Below are positions 34,852 through 43,400 of a DNA stretch of 57,276 nucleotides, piece by piece; the stretch's first letter is position 1, and every line of letters starts with the position of its first letter. A model generated the notes under the pieces. The model was not told the DNA's origin, did not search any database, and was given only the letters and a program-made list of their open reading frames with translations. Origin of the DNA: Gemmatimonadota bacterium (GTDB lineage Bacteria > JAAXHH01). The stretch spans positions 1 through 57,276 of the forward strand of contig JAPPBT010000034.1 in NCBI GenBank assembly GCA_026702745.1, given 5' to 3'. Made by a program: the position numbers and the translations under genes.

Positions 34852-34925
34852 GCCGCGTAACCGACGTATAGCGGCCCTGGCCGCGCAGACCGCCGCGTAA
34901 GCCGCAGACCGCCGCGTGACCCGCA
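34822..34925. repeat. Duplication of the ppgK 3' end
   Basis: A 35-base segment containing the last codons and stop of ppgK (34822-34856) recurs at 34871-34905 (period 49), followed by a further partial copy. Confidence 0.9.
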
Positions 34926-34938
34926 GAAAGCGCAGTAC

Positions 34939-35823
34939 ATGTCCATACTCACCAAGTCGAAACTGTTTCCCTTGCTGCCCGACGGCGTCCGCGGGCGCGT
35001 GACCGAAAGCCACCGCCTGTCCCCGTCACACCGCCTGAAGAGCAGGAAACAGGCCGGCGAGTTCATCCTGGAACGATGTTTCGTCTCGGTATACTCCGGC
35101 ACCGAACTTCCCAGTATCCAGGAGGCCATAGACGGCAGGACCGGCCTTGACGGCAACGGTAACCGGATCAGCACGGGACAGGGCATCGCGAGCATCTGGC
35201 TGAGCGACCTGCCCGAAGCCGTGCCCTGCCTGTTCGGCACCTTCGTGAAGCGCAAGCCCACGCTGGTCGCCCGGAAGCACTGGGCGGCCCTGCTGGCCAT
35301 GGAAGGGGAGGGTTTCCAGGGCGCCCGGGAGCGCAACCGGATCTCCCCGGCGGCGTTCCGCCTTGCCGACTGCATCGAACGGGACGGGCCGGCCACGGGC
35401 CGGGCGCTACGGGACCGGCTTGCCTGTTCCACCCGCATGGACGGGCGGACCTTCCGCAAGGCGTTGCTGGAACTCGAGAAGCTGTGGTTGATCGTACCCG
35501 GACGGTCCGGACGGCCTGGAAAGAACGTCCATGACGCGGCCTCGTGCGTATGGGAACTGACGAATCGGTGGGTGCCCGACGAGACGGCGAGGGAAGCCCT
35601 TTCCATGACCCGCCGTCATGCCATGCGCAGCCTGCTCGTGGGTGCCGTGGAGTCCGCCGGGGCCGTCGACGAGAAGGCGGTCTACCGGTGGTTCGGCTGG
35701 CCCCGGTCCATGACGGGCGTGCTCATGGACGAAGCCCTTTCGGCGGAGGAGTGCTTCCGGGTGGACGGCCCCAGTCCCGTGATCATTTCGAGCGCCCTGG
35801 CCGAAATCTGGCCCGAAGCCTGA
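34939..35823 (+). CDS. AlkZ-related (winged-helix DNA glycosylase-like) protein
   Basis: 294 residues. The first half, FILERCFVSVYSGTELPSIQEAIDGRT and LPEAVPCLFGTFVKRKPTLVARKHWAAL, resembles AlkZ-related proteins. The central part has winged-helix features (ADCIERDGPATGRALRDRL, RTFRKALLELEKLWLIV). AlkZ/YcaQ enzymes unhook interstrand crosslinks, but the catalytic QxQ motif is not seen here, so enzymatic activity is unproven. It is 39 bases upstream of a DNA methyltransferase gene on the same strand. Confidence 0.55.
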   Translation: MSILTKSKLFPLLPDGVRGRVTESHRLSPSHRLKSRKQAGEFILERCFVSVYSGTELPSIQEAIDGRTGLDGNGNRISTGQGIASIWLSDLPEAVPCLFGTFVKRKPTLVARKHWAALLAMEGEGFQGARERNRISPAAFRLADCIERDGPATGRALRDRLACSTRMDGRTFRKALLELEKLWLIVPGRSGRPGKNVHDAASCVWELTNRWVPDETAREALSMTRRHAMRSLLVGAVESAGAVDEKAVYRWFGWPRSMTGVLMDEALSAEECFRVDGPSPVIISSALAEIWPEA

Positions 35824-35862
35824 TACGGCTGTACCGGCCGCCGCCATCCCTTACTTCCCATT

Positions 35863-36609
35863 ATGCGACTCTTCCACGATGACGACCAGGTCCAGCTCTG
35901 GCTGGGCGACGCGCGCCGTATGGACCCGATTCCCGACCGGTGCGCCGGCATGGTCCTGACCTGTCCACCCTGGTGGGAGAGCGGCGACTACGGCCACCCG
36001 GACCAGATCGGTTTCGGCCAGACCTATCCGGACTTCCTGGCCTCGCTCTCCGAGGTTTGGGCGCAATGTTACCGGTGCCTCATGCCCGGCAGGGCGATGA
36101 TCGTCTGGATCGCCGACCTGCTCTGGCGGGATGAACCGGTCGCCCTTGCGGCGGATACGCACCGCAGTCTCCAGGATGCGGGATTTCAGTACGAGGCCAC
36201 CTGGTACTGGTTTGAACCGGGGAAGGCGGTGCGGGAGGAACCGGCGGATGCCCGGATGCCGCTCCGATGCCGGCCCAAGGTGCACGCCGAGACCATACTG
36301 GTATACCGGAAGCCGGGCGAATCCGAAGCGCCGCTACCTGGCGTGTTGGAGGAAAGCGAAGTACCCGGGGATGAATGGCGAGCGGGCCGCCAGGCCGTCT
36401 GGACGCCCGACGATAACCTCGAACATCCCTACAGGCGCCTGATCCGCCTCTGGTCATACGCGGGCGATACGGTCCTGGACCCCTTTGCCGGGCAGGGCAC
36501 CATCGCACTGGCCGCCCGCGCGCTGGGGCGCCGCAGCATTTCCGTGGAACTGAACCCCGATTCCTGCCGGCACATCACTTCGCTACTCTCGCAGCCTCAC
36601 ATGCCGTGA
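35863..36609 (+). CDS. Beta-class DNA methyltransferase (N4-cytosine or N6-adenine)
   Basis: 248 residues. Motif IV comes first (LTCPPWWESGDYGHPDQIGFGQTYPDFL), the target-recognition region lies in the middle, and the SAM motif I is near the C-terminus (TVLDPFAGQGTIALAARALGRRSISVELN), which is the beta-class order. The TCPPWW form of the (S/T)PP(Y/W) motif is compatible with m4C or m6A. No restriction endonuclease lies beside it, so it is an orphan or works with the AlkZ-related neighbour. Its last codons fall inside a 42-base tandem duplication. Confidence 0.85.
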   Translation: MRLFHDDDQVQLWLGDARRMDPIPDRCAGMVLTCPPWWESGDYGHPDQIGFGQTYPDFLASLSEVWAQCYRCLMPGRAMIVWIADLLWRDEPVALAADTHRSLQDAGFQYEATWYWFEPGKAVREEPADARMPLRCRPKVHAETILVYRKPGESEAPLPGVLEESEVPGDEWRAGRQAVWTPDDNLEHPYRRLIRLWSYAGDTVLDPFAGQGTIALAARALGRRSISVELNPDSCRHITSLLSQPHMP

Positions 36610-36678
36610 TCGGCCAGCAGGCGCCGCAGGTAGGCGCCTCACATGCCGTGATCGGCCAGCAGGCGCCGCAGGTAGGCG
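36595..36678. repeat. Perfect 42-base tandem duplication at convergent gene ends
   Basis: 36595-36636 and 36637-36678 are identical. Copy 1 holds the DNA methyltransferase stop (36607-36609). Copy 2 holds the stop of the convergent isomerase gene (36639-36641). Confidence 0.95.
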
Positions 36679-37475
36679 ACGGCCTTGGGTACCGCGACCT
36701 CTTCGGCCTCGACGTCCTGCCCTTCGTAGACGACCGACATCCAGCCATTGTAACCGACCTGCTTCAGGATCTCCAGAATGCGGGGATAGTCCAGCCACTC
36801 CTCCTCGCCGGACTGGACGCGGTAGAACTTCGCCCGCACGTGCGCGGCGTACGGCGCGCTCTTCTCCATGCTGCCGTAGAAATCGTAGGCAGGGTCCGGG
36901 TTGCCCCTGCTGCCCGAAGCGCCCGGCGAGCCCGCGTACTGACCCGTGTCGAGGATATGGGTGAACGTGGGACGATCCACCTGGTTCAGGATGCGTACGA
37001 CGTCGTCGCCGGTGCGGGTCACGCAGCCGTGATTGTGGTTGTGAAGCCCGACGGCCACGCCCCGGGCGGCCCCGTGATCCACCACCTCGGAGATGCCGTA
37101 GATCATACGGGACCAGGTGACGCGCGCGGGCGTGTCCTCCCGGTCCCAGGCCGCGAAGATCCGGACCAGGGGCACGTTCAGCCGCGCGGCCACGTCGATC
37201 CAGTGCTTGACCATCTGGATTTCGGCGGCGATCTCCCCGGGCGGCTTCCCGAAGTTGTTGCTGATGCCCAGGTAGGAGATGGCAAGCCCCCGCTGCAGGC
37301 ACCGCATGCGGACGTCCCGCAGGTACGCGTCGTCTTCCGATTCCAGCGCCCGGGTATGGATGTCGATCCCGTCGAGTCCCATTTCGCGGGCGAGGTCGAT
37401 GAAGTCGAACAGGTCCATGCGGCCTTCGGAAATGGCGTGGCCGTAACTCAAGGACATGCAACCGAGCTTGATCAC
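36639..37475 (-). CDS. Sugar phosphate isomerase/epimerase-family TIM barrel
   Basis: 278 residues of the xylose-isomerase-like/AP-endonuclease-2 fold. KLGCMSLSYGHAISEGRMDL, GLDGIDIHTRALES, VGLHNHNHG (metal His) and FTHILDTGQYAG (metal Asp). These usually isomerise or dehydrate unusual sugars or inositols. Followed upstream by an overlapping unknown gene (ATGA at 37472-37475). Confidence 0.85.
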   Translation of the reverse strand: MIKLGCMSLSYGHAISEGRMDLFDFIDLAREMGLDGIDIHTRALESEDDAYLRDVRMRCLQRGLAISYLGISNNFGKPPGEIAAEIQMVKHWIDVAARLNVPLVRIFAAWDREDTPARVTWSRMIYGISEVVDHGAARGVAVGLHNHNHGCVTRTGDDVVRILNQVDRPTFTHILDTGQYAGSPGASGSRGNPDPAYDFYGSMEKSAPYAAHVRAKFYRVQSGEEEWLDYPRILEILKQVGYNGWMSVVYEGQDVEAEEVAVPKAVAYLRRLLADHGM

Positions 37476-38551
37476 TGCGTGTCGTCCTTTCTTCTGTCGG
37501 CCCGGTCGCCAGCGGTGTCGGTCCGGTCGCCGTCCATCGAGCAGGACTGTTCCAGGAAATAGACCATGACGTATTCTTCGGCCGTGCGCTTGGGACCGGG
37601 CAGGTTTCTTATCCGCCGCGCGTGGGCTTCGAGGTGGCGCTTGACGAAGAACAGGTAGAGCTGGGTAACAAAGTCGGTGGCCGTATGGTTATAGAGATAG
37701 GTGGGCGACAGGGAAAGGGTGGTATCGACGCCCGGATAAGACTCCCTTTGCCGACCCTCGATCATTTTCTCGCTCAGGGATTCGAGTTCCTCGGTGGACA
37801 CGCTGAAGAGGAACTCGCGAAAGGCCTGCAGTTCCTCCGGCGGACAGGTCTTCCTGGAGAAATAGTCGAGGAACCGGATGTCGCCACCCGCGCGCATCAG
37901 GGCGAATACCTCGGAAACCCCCATGAGGGTACCCAGCTGCACGGTGGTCTGCCGCCGGGCTTCCCAGGTGGTCTCGAGAACGGGCAGGAAGGCTTCGATC
38001 CGGCGGGAGAACCGGTCCTCCCAGAGGTGGGTCAGGGCGGTGGCCGCCTTGGTGCGGACCGCGCGGCCCAAGCTGTCGTCGCAGACGATGGCGATCAGCA
38101 GCGATTCGATCACCTTGTTGTGTATGCTCTGGCTGATCCGGGCGCCGATGGCGTCTTCCACGACCGTGAATTCGTCCCGGCCGCCCAGCGCTTCCTGGGC
38201 AACCTGGTGCAGGAGACGGAACAGGTTTAGACGCGCCATGACGTACACCTGCCCGACCGCTGCCCGCATGGGAAGCAGCATGTCGACGGTGAAGAGCGTG
38301 GCGTTGGACAACGCCTCGATGAGGGAAGCGGCATCCCGCCGCTGCTGGCCGAGGGACTGGCTTTCCAACAGGGAGGGATAGGCGTTCATGACCCTGGCCA
38401 GGTCGCTCAACCGGGCGATGGACTCGCAAATCGCCTGGTCGAGGTGCGCGGCGTCCGGATTCCTGCATTCCTTCAGTGAATCGGTGATGTCCCGGATCAG
38501 CCGCTTTTCGTCTTGCGTCAGGACGGGCGTATCGAGGGTGGTGGTGTCCAA
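37472..38551 (-). CDS. Alpha-helical protein of unknown function
   Basis: 359 residues, predicted almost entirely helical, no signal peptide, no motif I recognise. Notable segments are QSIHNKVIESLLIAIVCDD and AVRTKAATALTHLWEDRFSRRIEAFLPVLE, which look HEAT-like. The start codon is TTG with only a distant AAGGT. It overlaps the isomerase gene by four bases, so the two are probably cotranslated. The C-terminal tail is Asp/Arg-rich. Confidence 0.72.
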   Translation of the reverse strand: MDTTTLDTPVLTQDEKRLIRDITDSLKECRNPDAAHLDQAICESIARLSDLARVMNAYPSLLESQSLGQQRRDAASLIEALSNATLFTVDMLLPMRAAVGQVYVMARLNLFRLLHQVAQEALGGRDEFTVVEDAIGARISQSIHNKVIESLLIAIVCDDSLGRAVRTKAATALTHLWEDRFSRRIEAFLPVLETTWEARRQTTVQLGTLMGVSEVFALMRAGGDIRFLDYFSRKTCPPEELQAFREFLFSVSTEELESLSEKMIEGRQRESYPGVDTTLSLSPTYLYNHTATDFVTQLYLFFVKRHLEAHARRIRNLPGPKRTAEEYVMVYFLEQSCSMDGDRTDTAGDRADRRKDDTQ

Positions 38552-38622
38552 GTGGTCTAGTTTTACCTTATTACCCTGCGCGCGGGGGGCGCGCTTTACT
38601 TTTATTTCGGGTAGAAACCTGG

Positions 38623-38655
38623 CATTCCAGGTAGAAAATCATTCCAGGTAGAAAA
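38623..38655. repeat. Duplication of the rhaM 3' end
   Basis: A 16-base segment coding the last residues of the mutarotase (38640-38655) recurs directly downstream of its stop at 38623-38638 (period 17), with a degenerate third copy near 38609. Confidence 0.8.
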
Positions 38656-38959
38656 CCTGCTCCAGCGGCACCATGTTCTCGTCGGCGTGCTTGCCGCCGA
38701 GGTTTTCGAAATACGGTGCCATGAACTCCTGCCAGCGCGCGTTGACGTCCGTCTCCGCCATCCTGGCCAGCGCCTTCTCGAAATCCGGGGTCTCGCAGTA
38801 ACCGAAGAGCAGTCCGTCCTCGCGCATAAACAGCGAGTAATTACGCCAGCCCGCGTCTTGCAATGCCTCCAGCATCTCGGGCCAGACCTCCCGGTGGTGC
38901 TTCTTGTAGCCTTCGATCATGTCTTCCTTGACTTTGAGAATGAATCCCACCCGCTGCAT
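38639..38959 (-). CDS. rhaM: L-rhamnose mutarotase
   Basis: 106 residues. RVGFILKVKEDMIEGYKKHHREVWPEML with the catalytic histidine, ALQDAGWRNYSLFMREDGLLFGYCE, and NARWQEFMAPYFENL. Interconverts the alpha and beta anomers of L-rhamnose. Other rhamnose genes are not in the window, so it may serve related methylpentoses. Followed upstream on the same strand by a PIG-L deacetylase. Confidence 0.92.
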   Translation of the reverse strand: MQRVGFILKVKEDMIEGYKKHHREVWPEMLEALQDAGWRNYSLFMREDGLLFGYCETPDFEKALARMAETDVNARWQEFMAPYFENLGGKHADENMVPLEQVFYLE

Positions 38960-39002
38960 GGTTGTCTCCTTCGCGCTTCCTGCCTGCTACAGGCCTGTTC
39001 TG

Positions 39003-39863
39003 TCACGCTTCGTACTTGTAACTGACTTTCTCGATGTTCTCGTGGTCCGACCTGCGCGCCCGTTCGAGGGCGTAGGACGAGACGGGGAAGTAGTAGTGGG
39101 TTTCGGCATTGAGCGAAATGAAACCCTCGGCGTAGGCGACGTGGCCCGCGCTTCCGAAGGCCCCGTCGGACGTCTCGATGCGCTTGCGCGCGTAGGCGCC
39201 GCCGTAGCCCTGGCTCACCAGGGCGTCCAGCGCGGCCAGTTTCTTGTCGACCACGTCCGTGATGTCGATGAATACGTCGTTGTAATACCCGCCGCGGGCG
39301 TCCCAGACGTTCCTGGGCAGGCTCGCACCGCCGCAGCCCCAGTAGAACACCTGGGCCACCTGGTGGGGCGGACGCCGGTCGCCCGGATCGACGGAACCGG
39401 CCAGGCCCATGGCGAGCATCACGATGCGGCCGGCCACGGCGTGGGGGTTCCAGGTGCCGCCGCCCTCGTCGGGGAAATGGGTGAGGATGATATCCGGCTT
39501 CAGTTCCCGCAGCAGGCTGGCGAGCTGGCGCACGATCGGCCGGTCGGGCAGGAACACGGCATCGTCCGCGCCCATGAAATAGACGTCCTCCACGCCGAGG
39601 GCGCGGCACGCCGATTTCACCTCTTCCGCCTTCACGTCGGACCGTTCCGCCATCATTTGCTTCAGGGAGTCCCCGTCCGGCACCTCTTCCGCGTGGAACA
39701 AGTCGTCGCTGATGACCTTGTCGTGCACGCGGGCGCCGTGGGTCAGCACGACGCATCCCACCCAGTCGCCGCGGGCGGTGTGATGGGCCATGGCGCCGCC
39801 CGACTGGTCAAATATGTCCGCCGGATGCGCACCGATGGACAGGATGCGAAGCCCGTCGCTCAT
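39003..39863 (-). CDS. PIG-L/LmbE-family deacetylase
   Basis: 286 residues. Metal motif SIGAHPADIFDQSGGAMAHH (the AHPxD form), VVLTHGARVHDK, and ILTHFPDEGGGTWNPHAVAGRI carrying a later metal histidine. Zn-dependent N-deacetylation of acetylated sugars or conjugates is expected. Substrate unknown. Lies 43 bases upstream of rhaM on the same strand. Confidence 0.88.
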   Translation of the reverse strand: MSDGLRILSIGAHPADIFDQSGGAMAHHTARGDWVGCVVLTHGARVHDKVISDDLFHAEEVPDGDSLKQMMAERSDVKAEEVKSACRALGVEDVYFMGADDAVFLPDRPIVRQLASLLRELKPDIILTHFPDEGGGTWNPHAVAGRIVMLAMGLAGSVDPGDRRPPHQVAQVFYWGCGGASLPRNVWDARGGYYNDVFIDITDVVDKKLAALDALVSQGYGGAYARKRIETSDGAFGSAGHVAYAEGFISLNAETHYYFPVSSYALERARRSDHENIEKVSYKYEA

Positions 39864-40086
39864 AACGACACTCCCCTGTTTCGAGCAGGTGTGATCACGG
39901 CGTTCGATAGGGTATGCGGAACGCTTGACTGTGGCCGATAGAAAGGCTTACTTGTCCCAGAATCACCGGCGGATCGAATGGTCGGCAGACGAGGAGATCC
40001 GGTTATCGGTGGTGCCGATCGCTTAAGATAAATCGGAATATAGATGGTCCCACCTGCCCGTCAACAGGATTTTCCACAGGGCGTCC

Positions 40087-41316
40087 ATGTTCGTCCGGCT
40101 CGGCTCACGCTGGAAAGCGGCCCGCCTGCTTTCCATCCCCGATTTCCGTAACCTCTGGATATCCAGCAGCATCTGGTGGCAGACGCGCTGGATGGATGAA
40201 CTGATCGTCGGCTGGGTCGTGCTGGAACTGACCGACTCGGCCGGCATGGTGGCGCTGGTCAGCTTCTGCCGCATGGCGCCGTTCATGCTCTTCGGTCCCT
40301 TCTTCAGCACAGTGGTCCGGTACGTGAGCTACCGGTGGCTCATCGTCAACGCCCAGTTCATCAACTGCTTTGTCAACGGTCTCTTCTGGGTCCTCGCCCT
40401 GCTTGGCCACCTGGCCTTCTGGCACGTCGTCCTCGGATCCGTCCTGATCGGCCTGGGCAGCGCCTATGACTGGTCCTGCCGCCGGGCGCTCATCCCGGAC
40501 CTGGTGGGCAAGGACCGGACGACGGACGCCATGGTGCTGGAGACGGTGCCCCAGAACATCTCCCGGCTGATCGGGCCGCTCATGAGCGGTATCCTGCTCG
40601 AGTTCGCCGGGACGAAGGGCGGTTTCCTGGCCCTCTTCCTCCTGCAGGTCGTCCAGATCGTCGTGATCGTCCGGCTTTCCGCCGCTACGGACCGGAAGGG
40701 CCGGAAGAAGGGCCGGCTCGGCCCAATGAAGGACCTGCTCCTCGGCTACCGTTATTCACGCCGGCATCCCAGGATCTCGGGCGTGCTGATGATTACCTTC
40801 ATCATGAACGCCTTCGCCTTCTCCTACCAGGTCCTGTTGCCCGTCTTCGTCCGCGACGTCCTCTTCCTCGGCCCCCTGGAACTGGGCATCCTCGGCGCGG
40901 GCACCGGCATCGGCTCCATCCTCGGCATCGCCCTCATCGACCGGCTGGGCCAACACTACCGCGACGGCCTGGTCTTCACCATCAGCTCCCTGGTCAACGC
41001 CCTGGCCACGCTGGTCTTCGCCCTGTCGACGTCCTTCCCGCTTTCGCTCATGATGCTGATCCTGGTGGGCGTCGGGCAGACCGGGTTCGGCATCATGCAG
41101 TCCTCCATCGTCCTCCGCACGTCCAGCGACGCCATGCGGCCCCGGGTCATGGGCCTCCTCGTCCTCGCCATCGGCGGCGGTCCGCCCGGCCGCCTGCTCG
41201 TCGGCGGACTGGCCGCGGTCGCGGGCGCGCCCCTGGCCCTCACGATCTGCGGTGGGATCGCCAGCCTGGGAGTAGTCAGCGTGCTATGGAGAGTGGGTGG
41301 ATTGCGGAAGGACTGA
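40087..41316 (+). CDS. MFS transporter (MFS_3/EntS-like)
   Basis: 409 residues with about 12 membrane segments. FRNLWISSSIWWQTRWMDELIVGWVVLELT, then GSAYDWSCRRALIPDLVGKD in the A-motif-like loop, GAGTGIGSILGIALIDRLG and a C-terminal half ending at GLRKD. The arrangement resembles enterobactin-exporter-like efflux carriers. Substrate unknown. The upstream 220-base gap to the PIG-L gene shows nothing else. Confidence 0.88.
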   Translation: MFVRLGSRWKAARLLSIPDFRNLWISSSIWWQTRWMDELIVGWVVLELTDSAGMVALVSFCRMAPFMLFGPFFSTVVRYVSYRWLIVNAQFINCFVNGLFWVLALLGHLAFWHVVLGSVLIGLGSAYDWSCRRALIPDLVGKDRTTDAMVLETVPQNISRLIGPLMSGILLEFAGTKGGFLALFLLQVVQIVVIVRLSAATDRKGRKKGRLGPMKDLLLGYRYSRRHPRISGVLMITFIMNAFAFSYQVLLPVFVRDVLFLGPLELGILGAGTGIGSILGIALIDRLGQHYRDGLVFTISSLVNALATLVFALSTSFPLSLMMLILVGVGQTGFGIMQSSIVLRTSSDAMRPRVMGLLVLAIGGGPPGRLLVGGLAAVAGAPLALTICGGIASLGVVSVLWRVGGLRKD

Positions 41317-41434
41317 GATGCGGCCGCGTTGGCGGCGGGCGGTGCAGTCGACCTTGGCTGCGCGTGGACGACTGGCGGCCGGCCTGGTGATGCGGTGAGC
41401 GAGGCGGCGCGGGCGGCCTGGTGGCGCGGCTCGT

Positions 41435-42817
41435 TTACCGCAGCCAGCCCAGCCGGTCCTTGCGCCAGCCCAGCCGGTCGAGATGGTTCGCCCGGATCGC
41501 CTCGATGTGGCGAGTGTGCAGAGCCTGCATCTCCTCGGTCCATCGGTACTCGTCCAGCAGGTCTTGGTCGAGTTCCACGCCAAGCCCGGGTCCCTCGGGA
41601 ACGCGGAGGCACCCGTCCTCGTAAGGCATCTTGCCGCCCTTGATGATGTCGCCGACCCACTGGTTGTAGTGGGCGTCCAGGCCGTGGAGCGACATGGGCA
41701 TGGTCCCGTTGCCGTGCACGATGTGGTACGGAATGGTGTAGGGGAAGGCGAAGGCAGCGACGTGGAGGCGTATGGCCGTGCCCGGTCCCAGTTCGTAGGC
41801 GCTGTGCATGCCCAGTTCCATGCCCATGAACCGGGCGGTGTCGTAGTACCGCTTGAGGGCCAGCGGCCCCGCGTAGGCGTCCGGCGCGGTCACGTCGGCG
41901 GCCACGTGGCGGCGCATGACGTCCAGGTCCAGCGGCTGGTCCAGCGTCTCGTCGCCGTAACGGCCGGAAACGTAGGTGCCGTAGGGACGGGGCGCCGCAT
42001 CCCTGCGGAGCGGCGGCAGCCAGGCATGGGACGATATGGGGATGCTGCTCATGAGCCGCAGGCGGTGGCCGGCGCGGAAGATGTTCTCGAACCGGCCGCC
42101 GACGGGTTCCTCGATCCACTCGATCCGGCAGTCCTCCACCCCCTGCATGAACCGCAGGGCTTCGCTCTCGCTCCACGACGCGTGGGGATCGACGCGGATG
42201 TCCACGTCGAAGCCGGCCTCGTCCCGGATGTTGTGGACGAGCTCGACGTAACGATGGGGCTCGAAATCGCACATGGACAGCTTGATAATGCGGAAGGTCT
42301 CGTCCTCCATGAGCGACTTCACGTGCTGTGGATAGGTATCGAAGGTCACCTCGTGCTCGCCGTTGACATCGGGGAAACGGTACCAGGTATAGGCTGCGAT
42401 GGGGATCTTCGTGACCACGGGCGAATCGAGTTCGAAAACATCCCGCAGGTACCGGAAGAGGGGCTTGCCGGCGACCTTGCCGGCCAGGTCCCAGTAGGCC
42501 AGGCCCATCAGCCCCCGGATCTCCGGTTCGAAGGGGTTTTTACCCAGGACCCGGGAACGCAGCGCGTCGGCCTCGCTGGACAAACCTTCGGCTACGCCCA
42601 CCAGGCCCTGGTCTGTTTCGAATTCGGCGAATGAGAACCCCTCTGCGGACCCGTCCCATCGCTTCGTGCCCCGCCACGGCATCAACACGCGCCAGGTGCG
42701 CACGTCCGTGATCTTCAGCCCGGCTGCGCGTCCGTCCTCGTTGATCCGGTTCTGGCGGGCCTTGATGTCTGCTACGTTCTCCCGGTCGAAGGCGGCGACG
42801 GCGTCCACGTCATACAT
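41435..42817 (-). CDS. Enolase-superfamily (mandelate racemase/muconate-lactonising) enzyme
   Basis: 460 residues. N-terminal capping domain (ITDVRTWRVLMPW) and barrel with KLSMCDFEPHRYVELVHNIR, IRVDPHASWSESEALRFM (metal Asp), CRIEWIEEPVGG (metal Glu) and C-terminal MELGMHSAYELGPGTAIRLHVAAF. Probably a sugar-acid dehydratase or related enzyme. Start at 42817 (AGAGG upstream) because the conserved fold begins shortly after. The gene start is preceded by two tandem copies of its own leader (see repeat). Confidence 0.86.
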   Translation of the reverse strand: MYDVDAVAAFDRENVADIKARQNRINEDGRAAGLKITDVRTWRVLMPWRGTKRWDGSAEGFSFAEFETDQGLVGVAEGLSSEADALRSRVLGKNPFEPEIRGLMGLAYWDLAGKVAGKPLFRYLRDVFELDSPVVTKIPIAAYTWYRFPDVNGEHEVTFDTYPQHVKSLMEDETFRIIKLSMCDFEPHRYVELVHNIRDEAGFDVDIRVDPHASWSESEALRFMQGVEDCRIEWIEEPVGGRFENIFRAGHRLRLMSSIPISSHAWLPPLRRDAAPRPYGTYVSGRYGDETLDQPLDLDVMRRHVAADVTAPDAYAGPLALKRYYDTARFMGMELGMHSAYELGPGTAIRLHVAAFAFPYTIPYHIVHGNGTMPMSLHGLDAHYNQWVGDIIKGGKMPYEDGCLRVPEGPGLGVELDQDLLDEYRWTEEMQALHTRHIEAIRANHLDRLGWRKDRLGWLR

Positions 42818-42900
42818 GGCGAGCGTTCCTCTTAACGGCGTCCACGTCATACATGCCCGGCGCTCCTCTGGATGGCGTCCACGTCATACACGGCCGGCGC
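42817..42900 (-). repeat. 37-base tandem copies of the vapC-stop/enzyme-start junction
   Basis: Start codons recur every 37 bases at 42817, 42854 and 42891 (ATG, ATG, GTG). Each upstream copy is a 14-codon frame (MYDVDAVKRNARHV and MYDVDAIQRSAGHV) whose stop overlaps the next start. The vapC C-terminus reads VQRSAGRV in the same register. Confidence 0.9.
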
Positions 42901-43321
42901 TCCTCTGGACGGCAGGGCCCTTCTCGTATGGATTCAGCGTTTCGACGCCGAGCCGGTCATAGGATTCCGGATCACCGGTGACCACGGTCAGCCGGTGCAC
43001 CACGGCCGTCGCGGCGATCATGGCGTCGGTCATGCGGACGTCCCATCGGCGGTAAAGAAGCTTTCCCCACACGCGGAAGACCGCCGGATCCATGGGAAGG
43101 ACACGTTGGGAATCCATCAGTTTTCCCATCCAGGACTCCAGTTCCGCCGCCCGGGAAGCATCCTTCGCCCGGGCGAACTCGATACCCGTCTGAATCTCGC
43201 CCACGGTCACGGCGGAAAGGTAGACCTGGTCCGGGGCCAGTCCCATAAACCACTCCAGCGCATCCTGGTGCGGCTGGCTCCTGCGCAGTTCCGATACGAC
43301 TTCGGTATCCAGTAGATACAT
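42884..43321 (-). CDS. VapC-type PIN-domain toxin
   Basis: 145 residues. PIN acidic residues in MYLLDTEVVSEL (Asp5), VTVGEIQTGIEFA, MTDAMIAATAVVHRL and VVTGDPESYDRLGVETLNPY. VapC toxins are Mg-dependent RNases that cleave tRNA or rRNA. It is 13 bases downstream of an antitoxin gene on the same strand. Its last codons are the source of the 37-base repeat that follows. Confidence 0.88.
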   Translation of the reverse strand: MYLLDTEVVSELRRSQPHQDALEWFMGLAPDQVYLSAVTVGEIQTGIEFARAKDASRAAELESWMGKLMDSQRVLPMDPAVFRVWGKLLYRRWDVRMTDAMIAATAVVHRLTVVTGDPESYDRLGVETLNPYEKGPAVQRSAGRV

Positions 43322-43400
43322 GGGTCATTCCGGATCATTCCGGGTCTGCAGGATTTGCAGGATTTGCAGGATCTGCAGGGTTTGCAGGGTCCGCCACGTT
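43322..43400. repeat. 9-10-base tandem repeats at the antitoxin 3' end
   Basis: Two 10-base copies (43322-43341) spanning the antitoxin stop, then about five copies of a GGATTTGCA-type 9-base unit from 43342, coding the Ala-Asp-Pro-Ala-Asn-Pro tail. Confidence 0.85.
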
